The notes below the pieces were generated by a model. That model was given only the letters and a program-made list of their open reading frames with translations. It had not been told where the DNA came from and did no database searches. Position numbers and translations under genes: made by a program. A DNA stretch of 36,575 nt, from assembly GCA_034659435.1 (NCBI GenBank), contig JAYEHJ010000087.1, positions 1 to 36,575 of the forward strand, read 5' to 3'. Of the stretch, positions 22,174-30,127 are shown in pieces. The first letter of the stretch is position 1. Every line of letters begins with the position of its first letter. The stretch is from JAGLYP01 sp034659435. GTDB lineage: Bacteria; Patescibacteriota; Patescibacteriia; Patescibacteriales; UBA12075.

Positions 22174-22200
22174 AAGTAAGAATATAATAATTTCTTACTT
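22174..22200. promoter_or_regulatory. Inverted repeat containing the -10 box of the toxin-antitoxin pair
   Basis: AAGTAAGAA (22174-22182) and TTCTTACTT (22192-22200) are perfect 9-bp inverted copies. The 9-nt centre is TATAATAAT, so a TATAAT -10 box lies exactly between the arms. The antitoxin ATG is 8 bp further on. This is the expected layout for an autoregulatory operator bound by an AbrB-type antitoxin. No convincing -35 box was found. Confidence 0.55.
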
Positions 22201-22208
22201 GTAAAAAT

Positions 22209-22514
22209 ATGACTAAAATAATCAAGGCTACTTCAAAAGGGCAAATTACTATTCCTGCTGAATGGAGGCGTGAATTTAAAACTGATCAATTTATAATAAT
22301 CCGCCAAAAAGACGGGATAAAAATAAAACCGATTAATATAAATAAAATTATGGAAGAAGAAAAAAACAGATTAGCCAGAATGAAAGAATATGAAAAATTT
22401 AAAAAAAATCGCCCTAAAAATGAAACAGTAATTTTTGACGCAATCAGGGATAATAATGGAGAAGGCATATCAGCAGACGATTTTATAAAAATGATAGAAG
22501 AAATAGATGGATAA
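22209..22514 (+). CDS. AbrB/MazE-type antitoxin (SpoVT-AbrB fold)
   Basis: 101 aa. The N-terminal 45 residues contain KATSKGQITIPAEWRREF, the classic swapped-hairpin AbrB DNA-binding signature. The C-terminal half is charged and helical (EEEKNRLARMKEYEKFKKN) and probably wraps the toxin. It overlaps the toxin gene by 8 bp, so the two are translationally coupled. The inverted repeat around the -10 box fits autorepression. AbrB-type antitoxins usually pair with MazF or PIN toxins; here the partner looks like RelE/ParE. Confidence 0.85.
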   Translation: MTKIIKATSKGQITIPAEWRREFKTDQFIIIRQKDGIKIKPININKIMEEEKNRLARMKEYEKFKKNRPKNETVIFDAIRDNNGEGISADDFIKMIEEIDG

Positions 22515-22752
22515 AATTAAAAAAATTTTAAAAAAAATTTTAAAAATTGAAAGAAAAAATATTTTAAGGCAAATTAAGCTAACACAAGAACGAAAAATTA
22601 ATCCCGCTAAAATAAAAAAAATCAAGGGTTCAAAAAACTTTCGTATTTGCATTGGTAGATTCAGAATTTTGTTTTATTGGAAAAAAGACGGATCAATTGC
22701 CTTAATTGATATGTGTAATCGTGATGAAAATACTTATAAAAACCTAAAATAA
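22507..22752 (+). CDS. RelE/ParE-superfamily toxin
   Basis: 81 aa. The lysine-rich helix at residues 1-38, followed by KKIKGSKNFRICIGRFRILFYWKKDGSIALIDMCNRDENTY, is the RelE/ParE beta-sheet pattern (xKLKG...xRxRxGxYRIxY...xIxxIxxRxxxY). Basic residues and the final Asn-Arg-Asp-Glu-x-x-Tyr block suggest ribosome-dependent mRNA cleavage, as in RelE, rather than gyrase poisoning. That is an inference. It is short, with a truncated first helix region compared with the typical 85-95 aa. It overlaps the antitoxin gene and ends 3 bp before gltX, so the toxin may be co-transcribed with an essential gene. Confidence 0.8.
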   Translation: MDKIKKILKKILKIERKNILRQIKLTQERKINPAKIKKIKGSKNFRICIGRFRILFYWKKDGSIALIDMCNRDENTYKNLK

Positions 22753-22755
22753 ACT

Positions 22756-24228
22756 ATGCCTGATAAAAAAATAAGAACGCGTTTCGCGCCCAGCCCAACC
22801 GGATTTTTACATATTGGCAGCTTAAGAACTGTGCTTTTTGCGCATTTGTTAGCCAAATCGCTAGGCGGTAAAATGATTTTACGATTAGATGATACCGACC
22901 AAAAACGTTATGTTGAGGGGTCTGAGGAAAAACTTTATGATATTTTGGATCGCTTGGGATTTAAATTTGATGAAGGACCGCGCGCCAAAGGCGATTATGG
23001 TCCGTATATTCAAAGCCAAAGAAAAGAGATTTATAATAAATATATTAAAAAATTGCTTGATAAGCAAAAAGTTTATCATTGTTTTTGCCCGCCTGAGCGT
23101 TTGCAAAAAACGCGCGAAGACCAGCAAACGCGAAAACTGCCGCCGAGATACGATCGTTGTTGTCGGAATTTAAGCAAAGAAGAAGTTGCTAAAAAAATAG
23201 CAGCCGGTAAAAAATTTGTTATCAGGCAAAAAATGCCGCTTGCGGGCGAAATAATTGTTAATGATGGGCTTAGAGGAGAAATTAAATTTAAAGCCGGCGA
23301 ATTGGAAGATCATGTTCTAATAAAATCAAACGGAATGCCAACTTACCAATTCGCTGTTGTAATTGACGATCATTTAATGGAAATTAGCCATGTTGTCAGG
23401 GGAGAGGAATGGATACCGAGTTTTCCCAAGAATATTTTGCTTTACAAAGATTTTGGCTGGGAACCGCCAAAATTTATTCATATTCCGCTCACTTTAAATA
23501 AAGGAGGCGGCAAATTAAGCAAGCGCCAAGGCGATGTGGCAGTTGAGGACTATTTAGAAAAAGGATACTTGATTGAGGCTTTAATAAATTTTTGCGTGCT
23601 TCTCGGCTGGCGCCCTGAAGGCGACAATGAAATATTCAATTTGAATGAATTGGAAAAAGTATTTAAATATAAAGATATGAATATTTCTCCAGCGATTTTT
23701 GATATTGAAAAATTGGATTATTTTAACGGCTATTATATACGCAAAATGGATTTGGATAAATTAGTTGAGATTATCAAGCCTTATCTGGAAGATAATATTA
23801 AAAAAACAAGCAGCAAAAAAAAGCAGACGGGTGAATTTATAAAAAATGTTGTTTCTACGGAGCAGGAAAGATTAAAAAAACTGTCTGAAATAGGGGATTT
23901 GACAGAATTCTTCTTTGTTGATAAATTAAATTATCCAAAAGATATGCTACTTTGGAAAAAACAAGAAGAAACGGACTGCAAAAAAAATCTTGAAACAATA
24001 AAAAATATTTTAAAAAAAATTTCGAAAAATGAATGTACCGAAAAAAACATTGAAAATATAATTATTAAATATCTAAAAGATAACGATTTAAAAATTGGAG
24101 ATTATCTTTGGCCGGCAAGAGTTGCTTTAACAGGAAAAAAACAAAGCCCCGGACCGTTTGAAGTCGCTTTTGTTTTGGGTAGAGAAGAAAGTTTAGTAAA
24201 AATTCAAAACGCTATTGATTTAATTTAA
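22756..24228 (+). CDS. gltX: Glutamyl-tRNA synthetase
   Basis: 490 aa, normal for bacterial GluRS. Class I signatures are RFAPSPTGFLHIGSLRT near the N-terminus (HIGH) and KLSKRQGDV near residue 252 (KMSKS). The sequence RLDDTDQKR follows the first motif in the family position. A CFCPPERL...YDRCCR region around residues 112-138 could bind zinc, as in several GluRS enzymes. The anticodon-binding helical cage is at the C-terminus. It directly follows the toxin gene, and an intrinsic terminator 31 bp downstream closes the unit. No GatCAB or GlnS gene is in the window, so whether it also charges tRNA-Gln is open. Confidence 0.96.
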   Translation: MPDKKIRTRFAPSPTGFLHIGSLRTVLFAHLLAKSLGGKMILRLDDTDQKRYVEGSEEKLYDILDRLGFKFDEGPRAKGDYGPYIQSQRKEIYNKYIKKLLDKQKVYHCFCPPERLQKTREDQQTRKLPPRYDRCCRNLSKEEVAKKIAAGKKFVIRQKMPLAGEIIVNDGLRGEIKFKAGELEDHVLIKSNGMPTYQFAVVIDDHLMEISHVVRGEEWIPSFPKNILLYKDFGWEPPKFIHIPLTLNKGGGKLSKRQGDVAVEDYLEKGYLIEALINFCVLLGWRPEGDNEIFNLNELEKVFKYKDMNISPAIFDIEKLDYFNGYYIRKMDLDKLVEIIKPYLEDNIKKTSSKKKQTGEFIKNVVSTEQERLKKLSEIGDLTEFFFVDKLNYPKDMLLWKKQEETDCKKNLETIKNILKKISKNECTEKNIENIIIKYLKDNDLKIGDYLWPARVALTGKKQSPGPFEVAFVLGREESLVKIQNAIDLI

Positions 24229-24259
24229 TGGTGATAAAAAATAAATTCACCAAACGAAA

Positions 24260-24295
24260 AAGGGGTTGCAAAAAAATCATGCAACCCCTTTTTTA
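24260..24295 (+). terminator. Intrinsic terminator after gltX
   Basis: AAGGGGTTGCA (24260-24270) pairs perfectly with TGCAACCCCTT (24280-24290), followed by a T-run. It lies inside an open frame that extends upstream of the M23 gene, which shows that the upstream part of that frame is not translated. Confidence 0.92.
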
Positions 24296-24350
24296 TTATT
24301 CAAAAATATGTTATATTATGAATGTAAAAATAAAAGCTAAACCAAGCCCC

Positions 24351-25598
24351 ATGAATAATAAAATATTTAAAAAAATAACTAATTTTACAATAATTTTATT
24401 AGTCTTTTTGTTGCTTTCCGGTTCAACAACAGTCGGGCTGGCAGATACAAATGAAGCAAGTTTGCTTAATAGGGAAGTAAAGCGGATTAATGAAGACATT
24501 TCAGATAAAAAAAGTGAAATTAAGCGGATTCAAGAAAAACAAGAGAAATATTCAGCCGCGATTAATGAAAAACAGCGGGAAAAGGCAAGCCTAAGCAATC
24601 AATTGGCGCTTTTAGATAATCGTTTGGCAAAATCCGAACTGGATATTGAGCTTGTTGAGATTGATATTGACCGTGTTAAATTGGAAATCCAAAAAACCGA
24701 TTTGGAAATTGTAAACAAGGACAAGAAAATCGCCAGAGAAAAAAAACAGATTACCGATGTTATTCGCTTAATGCAGAAGCGCGATAATATTAATTCTCTG
24801 GAAATAATGCTTTTAAACAAGTCTTTATCGGAATTTTTAACCCAAGTAAAATATTTAGAAGATATAAACGAAAGTCTGGATAAAAGTTTGGGAAATTTGG
24901 AAAAATTAAAAAGAGAACTGGAAAAAGAGCAAAAAATTTTAACGCGAAAAAGCGAAGATTTGGTTGAAATGAAAAAGGATTTGGAAGAAAAAAAGATTAA
25001 ATTGGCAAGCGAAAAAGAAAATAAAATTCATATTCTTTCGCAAGTCGGACAATCCGAGCGCGAATACCAGCGGCTTCTAGTCAAAGCAAGACAAGAACAG
25101 GAAAATACGGCCTCTGAAATAGCCAGCATGGAAAAACTGGCTCGGGCAAAATTGGCCAAACTTGAAGGAAAAAAACTGGAATTTAATGACAATGGCTTAA
25201 CATGGCCTGTTAAAAAAAATATTATTACCGCCTATTTCCATGACCCTGATTATCCGTTTCGCCATATCTTTGAACATCCAGGAGCGGATATTCGCGCGGC
25301 GCAGGGGAGTACGCTTATGGCGGCCGCTTCAGGATATGTTGCCCGTGTAAGATCAGACAACAGCGCGCGTTACGGCTATATTATGATTATTCATGGCGAT
25401 GGACTATCTACAGTGTATGGCCACATTTCCAAAGCTTATGTTAAAGAAGATGATTACGTGGTTCAGGGACAAAAAATCGCTCTTTCAGGAGGATTGCCCG
25501 GAACTCCGGGAGCAGGTCGCCTGACAACCGGCCCGCATCTTCATTTTGAGGTAAGATTAAACGGAATACCGGTTGACCCTTTGAGTTATTTGCCGTAA
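24351..25598 (+). CDS. Murein hydrolase activator-like protein, coiled coil plus M23 peptidase
   Basis: 415 aa from the ATG at 24351, chosen because it gives a textbook signal peptide (MNNKIFKKITNF, then about 18 hydrophobic residues ending LLSGSTTVGLA). ATG 24318 is an alternative. The frame is open back to 24228 but runs through the gltX terminator. Residues about 35-265 are heptad coiled coil (EnvC/PcsB-like). The C-terminal 130 residues are an M23/LytM domain with HPGADI, YGHIS and HLHFEVRLNG, so all the zinc and catalytic His residues are present. It may therefore be an active peptidoglycan endopeptidase rather than only an activator. A TATATT -10-like box is at 24312-24317. Likely role: daughter-cell separation or wall remodelling. 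Confidence 0.92.
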   Translation: MNNKIFKKITNFTIILLVFLLLSGSTTVGLADTNEASLLNREVKRINEDISDKKSEIKRIQEKQEKYSAAINEKQREKASLSNQLALLDNRLAKSELDIELVEIDIDRVKLEIQKTDLEIVNKDKKIAREKKQITDVIRLMQKRDNINSLEIMLLNKSLSEFLTQVKYLEDINESLDKSLGNLEKLKRELEKEQKILTRKSEDLVEMKKDLEEKKIKLASEKENKIHILSQVGQSEREYQRLLVKARQEQENTASEIASMEKLARAKLAKLEGKKLEFNDNGLTWPVKKNIITAYFHDPDYPFRHIFEHPGADIRAAQGSTLMAAASGYVARVRSDNSARYGYIMIIHGDGLSTVYGHISKAYVKEDDYVVQGQKIALSGGLPGTPGAGRLTTGPHLHFEVRLNGIPVDPLSYLP

Positions 25599-25647
25599 AA
25601 AAACAGGCTCCAAGAGCCTTTTAAAGGCTCTTGGAGCCTGTTTTTTT
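25597..25647. terminator. Bidirectional terminator between the M23 and Xer genes
   Basis: AACAGGCTCCAAGAGCCTTT is mirrored by AAAGGCTCTTGGAGCCTGTT, with A-runs on the left and T-runs on the right. It therefore works for the rightward M23 gene and the leftward recombinase gene. The two stop codons are about 57 bp apart. Confidence 0.95.
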
Positions 25648-25655
25648 ATGCAAAC

Positions 25656-26618
25656 CTACTCTTTCATCTTCCGCCAGCCATGAACTTTTTTGTGAATATC
25701 TTTCAGCTGTTTATTAGTCACATGTGTATAAATTTGCGTAGTGGCAATGTTCTGATGTCCTAAAAATTCCTGCACCATGCGCAAATCAACGCCTTGCGCG
25801 AGCAAGTCCGTTGCAAAAGAATGCCTGAGCGTATGCGGAGTAGATGTTATTGGAAGTCCGCAAATTTTAATATATTTTTTCACAATATTTTCAATGCTCT
25901 TTGTTGTTAAACGGCGCTCCGCGCCGTTTTTTTCAATTCCCGGCTTATAGTTTATAAATAAAGCCTCATCAATATCGTCGCGCTTGTCCAAATATTTTTT
26001 TAAAGCGCTTGCCGCGCGCATAGAAAAATAAACGGTTCTGACTTTTTTTCCTTTGCCGACAACTGACAATTCAAGCTCTCGCGCTATTTTTGGAATTTTA
26101 ATTTGCTCGCGATTCAATGCGACAAGTTCGGCAACCCTAAGTCCGGTTGAAAATAATGTTTCAAGAATAGCCCTGTCCCTTAATCCAATTGTAGTTGATA
26201 GGCAGGGGGAAAGCAAAAGCTTTTCAAGCTGCTCCAGCTTTAAAAATTTTACTTCCCTCTGAGTTTTATCTTTAGCTAATTTAATGGAGGTAGGGGATAG
26301 TGAGTTAATTTTTTTTTTAACAAAAAAATCAAGCAGGCTCCTAAGAGCTATTAAATAATAATTTTGCGTTGATTTTTTAAGAGAGGTTTTTGTCCTCGGA
26401 TCAATGTGTCTGGATAAAAAAATTCTATATTTCAAAATATGCCTGGCATTTAATTTTTCCGGCTTTAATTTATCCAAATTATTATCGCTCAGCCAATTAA
26501 AAAATTTGTTCAAAAAACGAGAGTAATTCTCCTGTGTTTTTGAACTTAATCCTCTTTCAATTTCCAAAAAATCAAGATAGTCAATTAGGTATTCAATTAT
26601 TGGTTTATTTTTAATCAT
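25656..26618 (-). CDS. XerC/XerD-like tyrosine recombinase
   Basis: 320 aa, within the family range of 295-320. The N-terminal SAM-like core-binding domain (residues about 8-110) has EIERGLSSKTQENYSRFL. The catalytic domain has Arg in FSTGLRVAELVAL (about residue 160), Lys in VGKGKKVRTV, HTLRHSFATDLL (about 258-268), LGHQNIATTQIYTHV with His, and the nucleophile Tyr near 294. All catalytic residues are there. It probably resolves chromosome dimers at dif, but an integron or phage role cannot be excluded by sequence; no mobile genes are nearby. An extended -10 TGCTATAAT lies 6 bp before the ATG. Confidence 0.93.
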   Translation of the reverse strand: MIKNKPIIEYLIDYLDFLEIERGLSSKTQENYSRFLNKFFNWLSDNNLDKLKPEKLNARHILKYRIFLSRHIDPRTKTSLKKSTQNYYLIALRSLLDFFVKKKINSLSPTSIKLAKDKTQREVKFLKLEQLEKLLLSPCLSTTIGLRDRAILETLFSTGLRVAELVALNREQIKIPKIARELELSVVGKGKKVRTVYFSMRAASALKKYLDKRDDIDEALFINYKPGIEKNGAERRLTTKSIENIVKKYIKICGLPITSTPHTLRHSFATDLLAQGVDLRMVQEFLGHQNIATTQIYTHVTNKQLKDIHKKVHGWRKMKE

Positions 26619-26624
26619 ATTACT

Positions 26625-26630
26625 ATTATA
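26625..26630 (-). promoter_or_regulatory. Extended -10 box of the Xer gene (leaderless layout)
   Basis: On the minus strand TGCTATAAT ends 6 nt before the ATG at 26618. Both the sequence and the spacing are identical to the pilB promoter, so transcription should begin at or next to the start codon. Confidence 0.6.
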
Positions 26631-26636
26631 GCATAA

Positions 26637-26671
26637 AACAACCCCCGCGCTTTAACTAATAAGCGCAGGGG
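26637..26671 (-). terminator. Intrinsic terminator after the 50-aa gene
   Basis: On the minus strand GCCCCTGCGCTT pairs with AAGCGCGGGGGT-type sequence (one mismatch), followed by TGTTTTA. It lies 7-10 bp after the stop of the 50-aa gene and just upstream of the Xer promoter. Confidence 0.75.
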
Positions 26672-26677
26672 CAACAT

Positions 26678-26830
26678 TTAACTTTTTTCTTTATTAGCTA
26701 AACGTGGATTTACAATATAGCTTGGTTTTTTAAGCCGTTGGCTTTGGCTTTCAATAACATCTATATTGTAATATTCGTCATCATTCTTATTTTTTTCTTT
26801 TCTCTTCTTTAAAAATTTTTTTAATCCCAT
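26678..26830 (-). CDS. 50-aa basic small protein
   Basis: Start ATG at 26830, stop at 26678-26680. The first 15 residues, MGLKKFLKKRKEKNK, are strongly basic and amphipathic, then come an acidic patch NDDEYYNIDV and a polar tail. A clear Shine-Dalgarno AGGAGG lies 8 bases before the ATG, and a terminator follows the stop, so it is a real gene despite its size. No family was recognised. Its basic amphipathic head suggests membrane or nucleic-acid contact. A TATAAT -10-like box at 26889-26894 belongs to a palindromic repeat arm. Confidence 0.7.
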   Translation of the reverse strand: MGLKKFLKKRKEKNKNDDEYYNIDVIESQSQRLKKPSYIVNPRLANKEKS

Positions 26831-26838
26831 AATTAAAT

Positions 26839-26844
26839 CCTCCT
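26839..26844 (-). promoter_or_regulatory. Shine-Dalgarno sequence of the 50-aa gene
   Basis: AGGAGG on the minus strand, 8 nt before the ATG. It is one of only two convincing Shine-Dalgarno sequences seen in the window; the other belongs to the small membrane protein at 17271-17489. Confidence 0.8.
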
Positions 26845-26879
26845 ATTTTTTAGATTTTTGGTTAGCTTAATATTTTAAT

Positions 26880-26927
26880 AATTCAAGTATTATAGATCTC
26901 TCCTCGCTGCCGCTCGTCGAGATGACA
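26880..26927. repeat. Solo arm of the second palindromic family
   Basis: AATTCAAGTATTATAGAT (26880-26897) equals the inner edge of the element at 16992-17170 in 17 of 18 positions. The arm continues as a hairpin-like ATCTC...GAGAT segment and ends ATGACAAAAA. A short diverged tail GAAATGACGG follows at 26946. On the minus strand it contains TATAAT (26889-26894), placed about 58 bp upstream of the 50-aa gene start. Confidence 0.65.
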
Positions 26928-27003
26928 AAAAGTTGAGGATAGTTGAAATGACGGAGAAAAAGCTAGCATTGGCTATATTCTACGACCGATTACACCTCTA
27001 TAC

Positions 27004-27037
27004 AATACTTCGCATAATGTAGATTAAGCGAAGTATT
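27004..27037. repeat. 10-bp inverted repeat
   Basis: AATACTTCGC (27004-27013) and GCGAAGTATT (27028-27037) are perfect inverted copies with a 14-nt loop. It lies after the 51-aa membrane protein gene on the minus strand. No T-run follows directly, so termination is doubtful. Confidence 0.7.
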
Positions 27038-27069
27038 ACCAAAAAAATATAATATTTTTAACTCTACTG

Positions 27070-27225
27070 TTATCTTAATTCAGTCGGGCTAAAATGTATT
27101 CCAAAAAAATTAAATTCCCCCGTAAACACAAACAATATTTTAATAAACAATAAAAAAAATCCGATTATTGCCAAGCAAAAAACAATTACAGCTAAAAAAA
27201 ATACAATTTTAAAAGCAATTTCCAT
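27070..27225 (-). CDS. Possible 51-aa membrane protein after ftsQ
   Basis: Start ATG at 27225, stop TAA at 27070-27072. It encodes one long hydrophobic stretch (residues about 5-35, VFFLAVIVFCLAIIGFFLLF and onward), then TGEFNFFGIHFSPTELR. It follows ftsQ by 63 bp in the same direction and has no Shine-Dalgarno sequence. The AT-rich composition can create hydrophobic frames by chance, so the call is tentative. Confidence 0.45.
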   Translation of the reverse strand: MEIAFKIVFFLAVIVFCLAIIGFFLLFIKILFVFTGEFNFFGIHFSPTELR

Positions 27226-27288
27226 ATTTTATTATTTTAGCTAATATTAAATAAATTATACTTATTTTACTTAATATTAGCGCTTAAA

Positions 27289-28140
27289 TCAACGATAATA
27301 AATACTATCTCCAATTCTGACATCTATATACTCTTTGTCAAAAAAACTTTCTTTTAGCTTTTCGTTTTTTATTATTATCACTTTATTAATTTGTTTTTCT
27401 ATTTCGTTTCTGACATTAAAAAATATTTTGGGACCATCTAATAATTCAACTTTAACAGTATTCAATTCATCATCAATAATAAATTTATTTATTTCAAATT
27501 CTTTTTCATAATTTTTAAATTCTTGAAATAATTTTAAAATATAATCAATTTGTTCTTGTTCTATTTTTGTTCGCTCAATTAAATTTTCAATAATCGGATA
27601 GTCTTTTTGATTTATCTCAACAACATTATTAATTTCAAAAATTATTTCCGCCTTATTTCCGCAATAATAATATTTATCACCTTCCTTAATAATTAACGCG
27701 TATGCCTTTTCATTAAATTTAATTATGATTTTATCAGGTATCTTTTTAATAATACTCAAATCATTAAAGACATATTTAGCTTCAAGAGTATTTTTTAATT
27801 TATTTTTATTAAATATAAAAATATTTTTTTGCGGTATAACAACTAAATACGAATCATTAATTTGTTTCCATGCCACTTCCTTGATTAACTCCGGATTAAT
27901 TCTATCCCCTCCCCTAACTTCAATTTCTTTAATTGAAAAAAAATTTGAATAAAAAATAAACCATATTGTTAAACCGATAAACAAAATCAAACCCAGTAAA
28001 AACAATTTAGATATTTTTAAAATCCGCGAGCTGCTTGCATGGCGCCTTTTTTGTTTTTTTGATTTTTGAAAAAAAGGATTTGTGTATTTTTTGCGTTGAT
28101 AAAAATTTTTGTTATTTTTACGCGATTTTTTCAGAAACAT
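27289..28140 (-). CDS. ftsQ: FtsQ-type cell division protein (POTRA domain)
   Basis: 283 aa. A very basic cytoplasmic tail of about 45 residues (KKSRKNNKNFYQRKKY) is followed by a single membrane helix at about 46-68. Next comes the POTRA domain starting FFSIKEIEVRGGDRINPELIKE, and a downstream beta domain (IPDKIIIKFNEKAYALII, then YPIIENL). FtsQ links early and late divisome proteins at the septum. It is outside any division/cell-wall cluster and directly follows serS by 18 bp, an unusual location. The sequence is very AT-rich and low in complexity, but the domain order is right. Confidence 0.82.
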   Translation of the reverse strand: MFLKKSRKNNKNFYQRKKYTNPFFQKSKKQKRRHASSSRILKISKLFLLGLILFIGLTIWFIFYSNFFSIKEIEVRGGDRINPELIKEVAWKQINDSYLVVIPQKNIFIFNKNKLKNTLEAKYVFNDLSIIKKIPDKIIIKFNEKAYALIIKEGDKYYYCGNKAEIIFEINNVVEINQKDYPIIENLIERTKIEQEQIDYILKLFQEFKNYEKEFEINKFIIDDELNTVKVELLDGPKIFFNVRNEIEKQINKVIIIKNEKLKESFFDKEYIDVRIGDSIYYR

Positions 28141-28158
28141 AAGTCTGAATTATTTTGC

Positions 28159-29478
28159 TTAATTTTTTTTGCCTATCTTTTTAATATTTCCCGGCATATA
28201 TTTTCTAAGCGCTTCCGGAATAACAATACTACCGTCGGATTGCTGGTAATTTTCCATAATAGAAATCATCGGTCTGACGGTCGGCAAAGCCGTGTTATTT
28301 AACATATAAACAAATTTTTTCTTTCCGTCTTTTGCTTTGTATTTAACATTTAAGCGCCTTGCCTGCCAGTCTAAAAAATTCGACGCCGAGCCGGTTTCTC
28401 CGTATCCATTACGGCTTGGCATCCATACTTCCAAATCAAACATTTTATATTTTCCCGCGCTCATATCGCCTGTGCAAATTTGCAACACGCGATATGGCAG
28501 ACCAAGATCTTGATGCAATTCTTTTGAAATTTCAACCATTTCATTATGCAATTTATCAGATTCATTAATATCTGCTTTGGAAATGCAAACTTGTTCAACT
28601 TTCATAAATTCATGTACGCGGTAAAGGCCTTTTGTGTCTTTGCCGTAAGAGCCGATTTCACTTCTGTAACACTGGGAAAAACCGCAGATTTTCATCGGCA
28701 AATGGCTTTCATCAAGTGTTTCCCCCGCGTAATACGCCAAAAGCGATGGCTCAGCGGTTCCAATTAAAAATTTATCTTCTTTATTTTTTTTACCGTCAGA
28801 TTCAAGCTCTTCATTGGCGATTTTATAAATTTCATCAACCTCCGGGTTAAATGTTCTTCCGGCAAAATAACCGGAACCAAACAAAGCGAACTCTCTAACC
28901 AAGGTTGGCGGAATCATCGGCATAAAGCCTCTCTGGATTAACTTTTCCAGAGCAAACATCATTAAGGCTATTTGCAGGCTAACAGCTTCGTTTTTAACAT
29001 AATATCCGCGGTAGCCGGCTGTTTTTGTACCGCGCTTTAAATCAAATAAATCCAAATCTTCAGCCAATTCAATATGACTCTTGAATTTAAAATCAAACTT
29101 TGTCGGTTCGCCCCATTTAAAAATTTCCACGTTTTCCGACTCATCTTTGCCTACCGGCGTATCTTCGGAGGGAATTGTCGGCACTTTAACCATTAAATCT
29201 TCATATTTTATATTTATACCCAATAGCTCGTCCTCGCATTTGGAAATTTGATCTTTAAGCTTTTTACCCTCTTTAATCTGCTCGTCTGTAGGCCGTACGC
29301 CTTTAGCGAATTTGGCAAGTTCATTGCGCTTAGCGCGCAATTCATCAATTTTTGTCTGCAATCCCCTTCTCTCTTCATTAATTTTTAACAGCAAATCAAT
29401 ATCAACATCAATATTTTTATTCTTAGCCGCCTCCTTAATTTTCTCCTTGTTTTCTTGGATATATTTTATGTCTAGCAT
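28159..29478 (-). CDS. serS: Seryl-tRNA synthetase
   Basis: 439 aa, slightly above the typical 420-430. The N-terminal coiled-coil arm (residues about 30-100) binds the long variable arm of tRNA-Ser. The class II core follows: motif 1 region FALEKLIQRGFMPMIPPTLVRE, then GTAEPSLLAYYAGE, and motif 2 CYRSEIGSYGKDTKGLYRVHEF. The C-terminal block includes ASNFLDWQARRLNVKY, with motif 3 in NNTALPTVRPMISIMEN near the end. Conserved motif 3 normally has Arg; here TVRPMISIMENYQ keeps it. It is transcribed together with ftsQ. AAAGTTATGAAGTT words fill the short upstream spacer. Confidence 0.95.
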   Translation of the reverse strand: MLDIKYIQENKEKIKEAAKNKNIDVDIDLLLKINEERRGLQTKIDELRAKRNELAKFAKGVRPTDEQIKEGKKLKDQISKCEDELLGINIKYEDLMVKVPTIPSEDTPVGKDESENVEIFKWGEPTKFDFKFKSHIELAEDLDLFDLKRGTKTAGYRGYYVKNEAVSLQIALMMFALEKLIQRGFMPMIPPTLVREFALFGSGYFAGRTFNPEVDEIYKIANEELESDGKKNKEDKFLIGTAEPSLLAYYAGETLDESHLPMKICGFSQCYRSEIGSYGKDTKGLYRVHEFMKVEQVCISKADINESDKLHNEMVEISKELHQDLGLPYRVLQICTGDMSAGKYKMFDLEVWMPSRNGYGETGSASNFLDWQARRLNVKYKAKDGKKKFVYMLNNTALPTVRPMISIMENYQQSDGSIVIPEALRKYMPGNIKKIGKKN

Positions 29479-29515
29479 ATGGTTAGTTTAAAGTTATGAA
29501 GTTAAAAGTATAAAG

Positions 29516-30127
29516 TTATATATTTTTATATTCTTTTTTCCATTTCATGCCATTTTTTATATAAGATGCTTTCATTTCTTTTTGTAAGCAAGCATATAAA
29601 TCTTTAAGTTCCAGAGTTTCTTTTAAATATGTATTTGCGTAAGTGGCAATATAACCCGCGTAATATTTTGCCGGCTTGCCTTTTTCAAAAAATGTCATTA
29701 AGCCTTCAATTTTATCAAGACTTGCCACTATTTTTGCTTCTTTTGTTTTTCGCACGATATATTCTTCCCATAATAATTCAATCTCTCTGCCAATTTTTTT
29801 TGGAGCAATTTTTATAATTTTTTTCATTGCAATTCTTTCATTTTTTATTTTTTCTTTGTCTGAAATATTTTTTTTCACTCTATCAGCGCGCGTTATGTCT
29901 TTGGCTATAATTTCAACTAAATCATGCGTGAGGGCAATCTTAATGGCTTTAAGAATATTTATTTTGATTTTATAAAACTCAGCACTTAAAACCACCATCA
30001 TTGCCAATCTCCAGCTATGATCAGCTGAATTATCACCTTTAATATTTTTAACGCCTAAAAATCTTTTCTCTTCTTTTAACTTATTTAAAAATTTTATAAA
30101 TTTGTAAAATTTAAAATTTTCGTTCAT
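29516..30127 (-). CDS. HD-domain hydrolase (YfbR-like)
   Basis: 203 aa from the ATG at 30127; a TTG at 30145 is in frame but unlikely. The metal ligands run in HD-family order: an N-terminal His in NSADHSWRLAMM (about residue 43), then LTHDLVEIIAKDI (His-Asp at about 77-78) and a later Asp in ASLDKIEG. This resembles COG1896-type deoxynucleoside 5'-monophosphatases, which clear dNMPs. The substrate is inferred. It is about 200 bp downstream of the Fic gene, with a palindromic repeat arm between them. Confidence 0.83.
   Translation of the reverse strand: MNENFKFYKFIKFLNKLKEEKRFLGVKNIKGDNSADHSWRLAMMVVLSAEFYKIKINILKAIKIALTHDLVEIIAKDITRADRVKKNISDKEKIKNERIAMKKIIKIAPKKIGREIELLWEEYIVRKTKEAKIVASLDKIEGLMTFFEKGKPAKYYAGYIATYANTYLKETLELKDLYACLQKEMKASYIKNGMKWKKEYKNI

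Noticed and set aside
24228..24350. Upstream extension of the M23 peptidase frame
   Set aside because: The open frame crosses the perfect gltX terminator hairpin and would place about 40 charged residues before the signal peptide. The ATG at 24351 begins a standard signal peptide.
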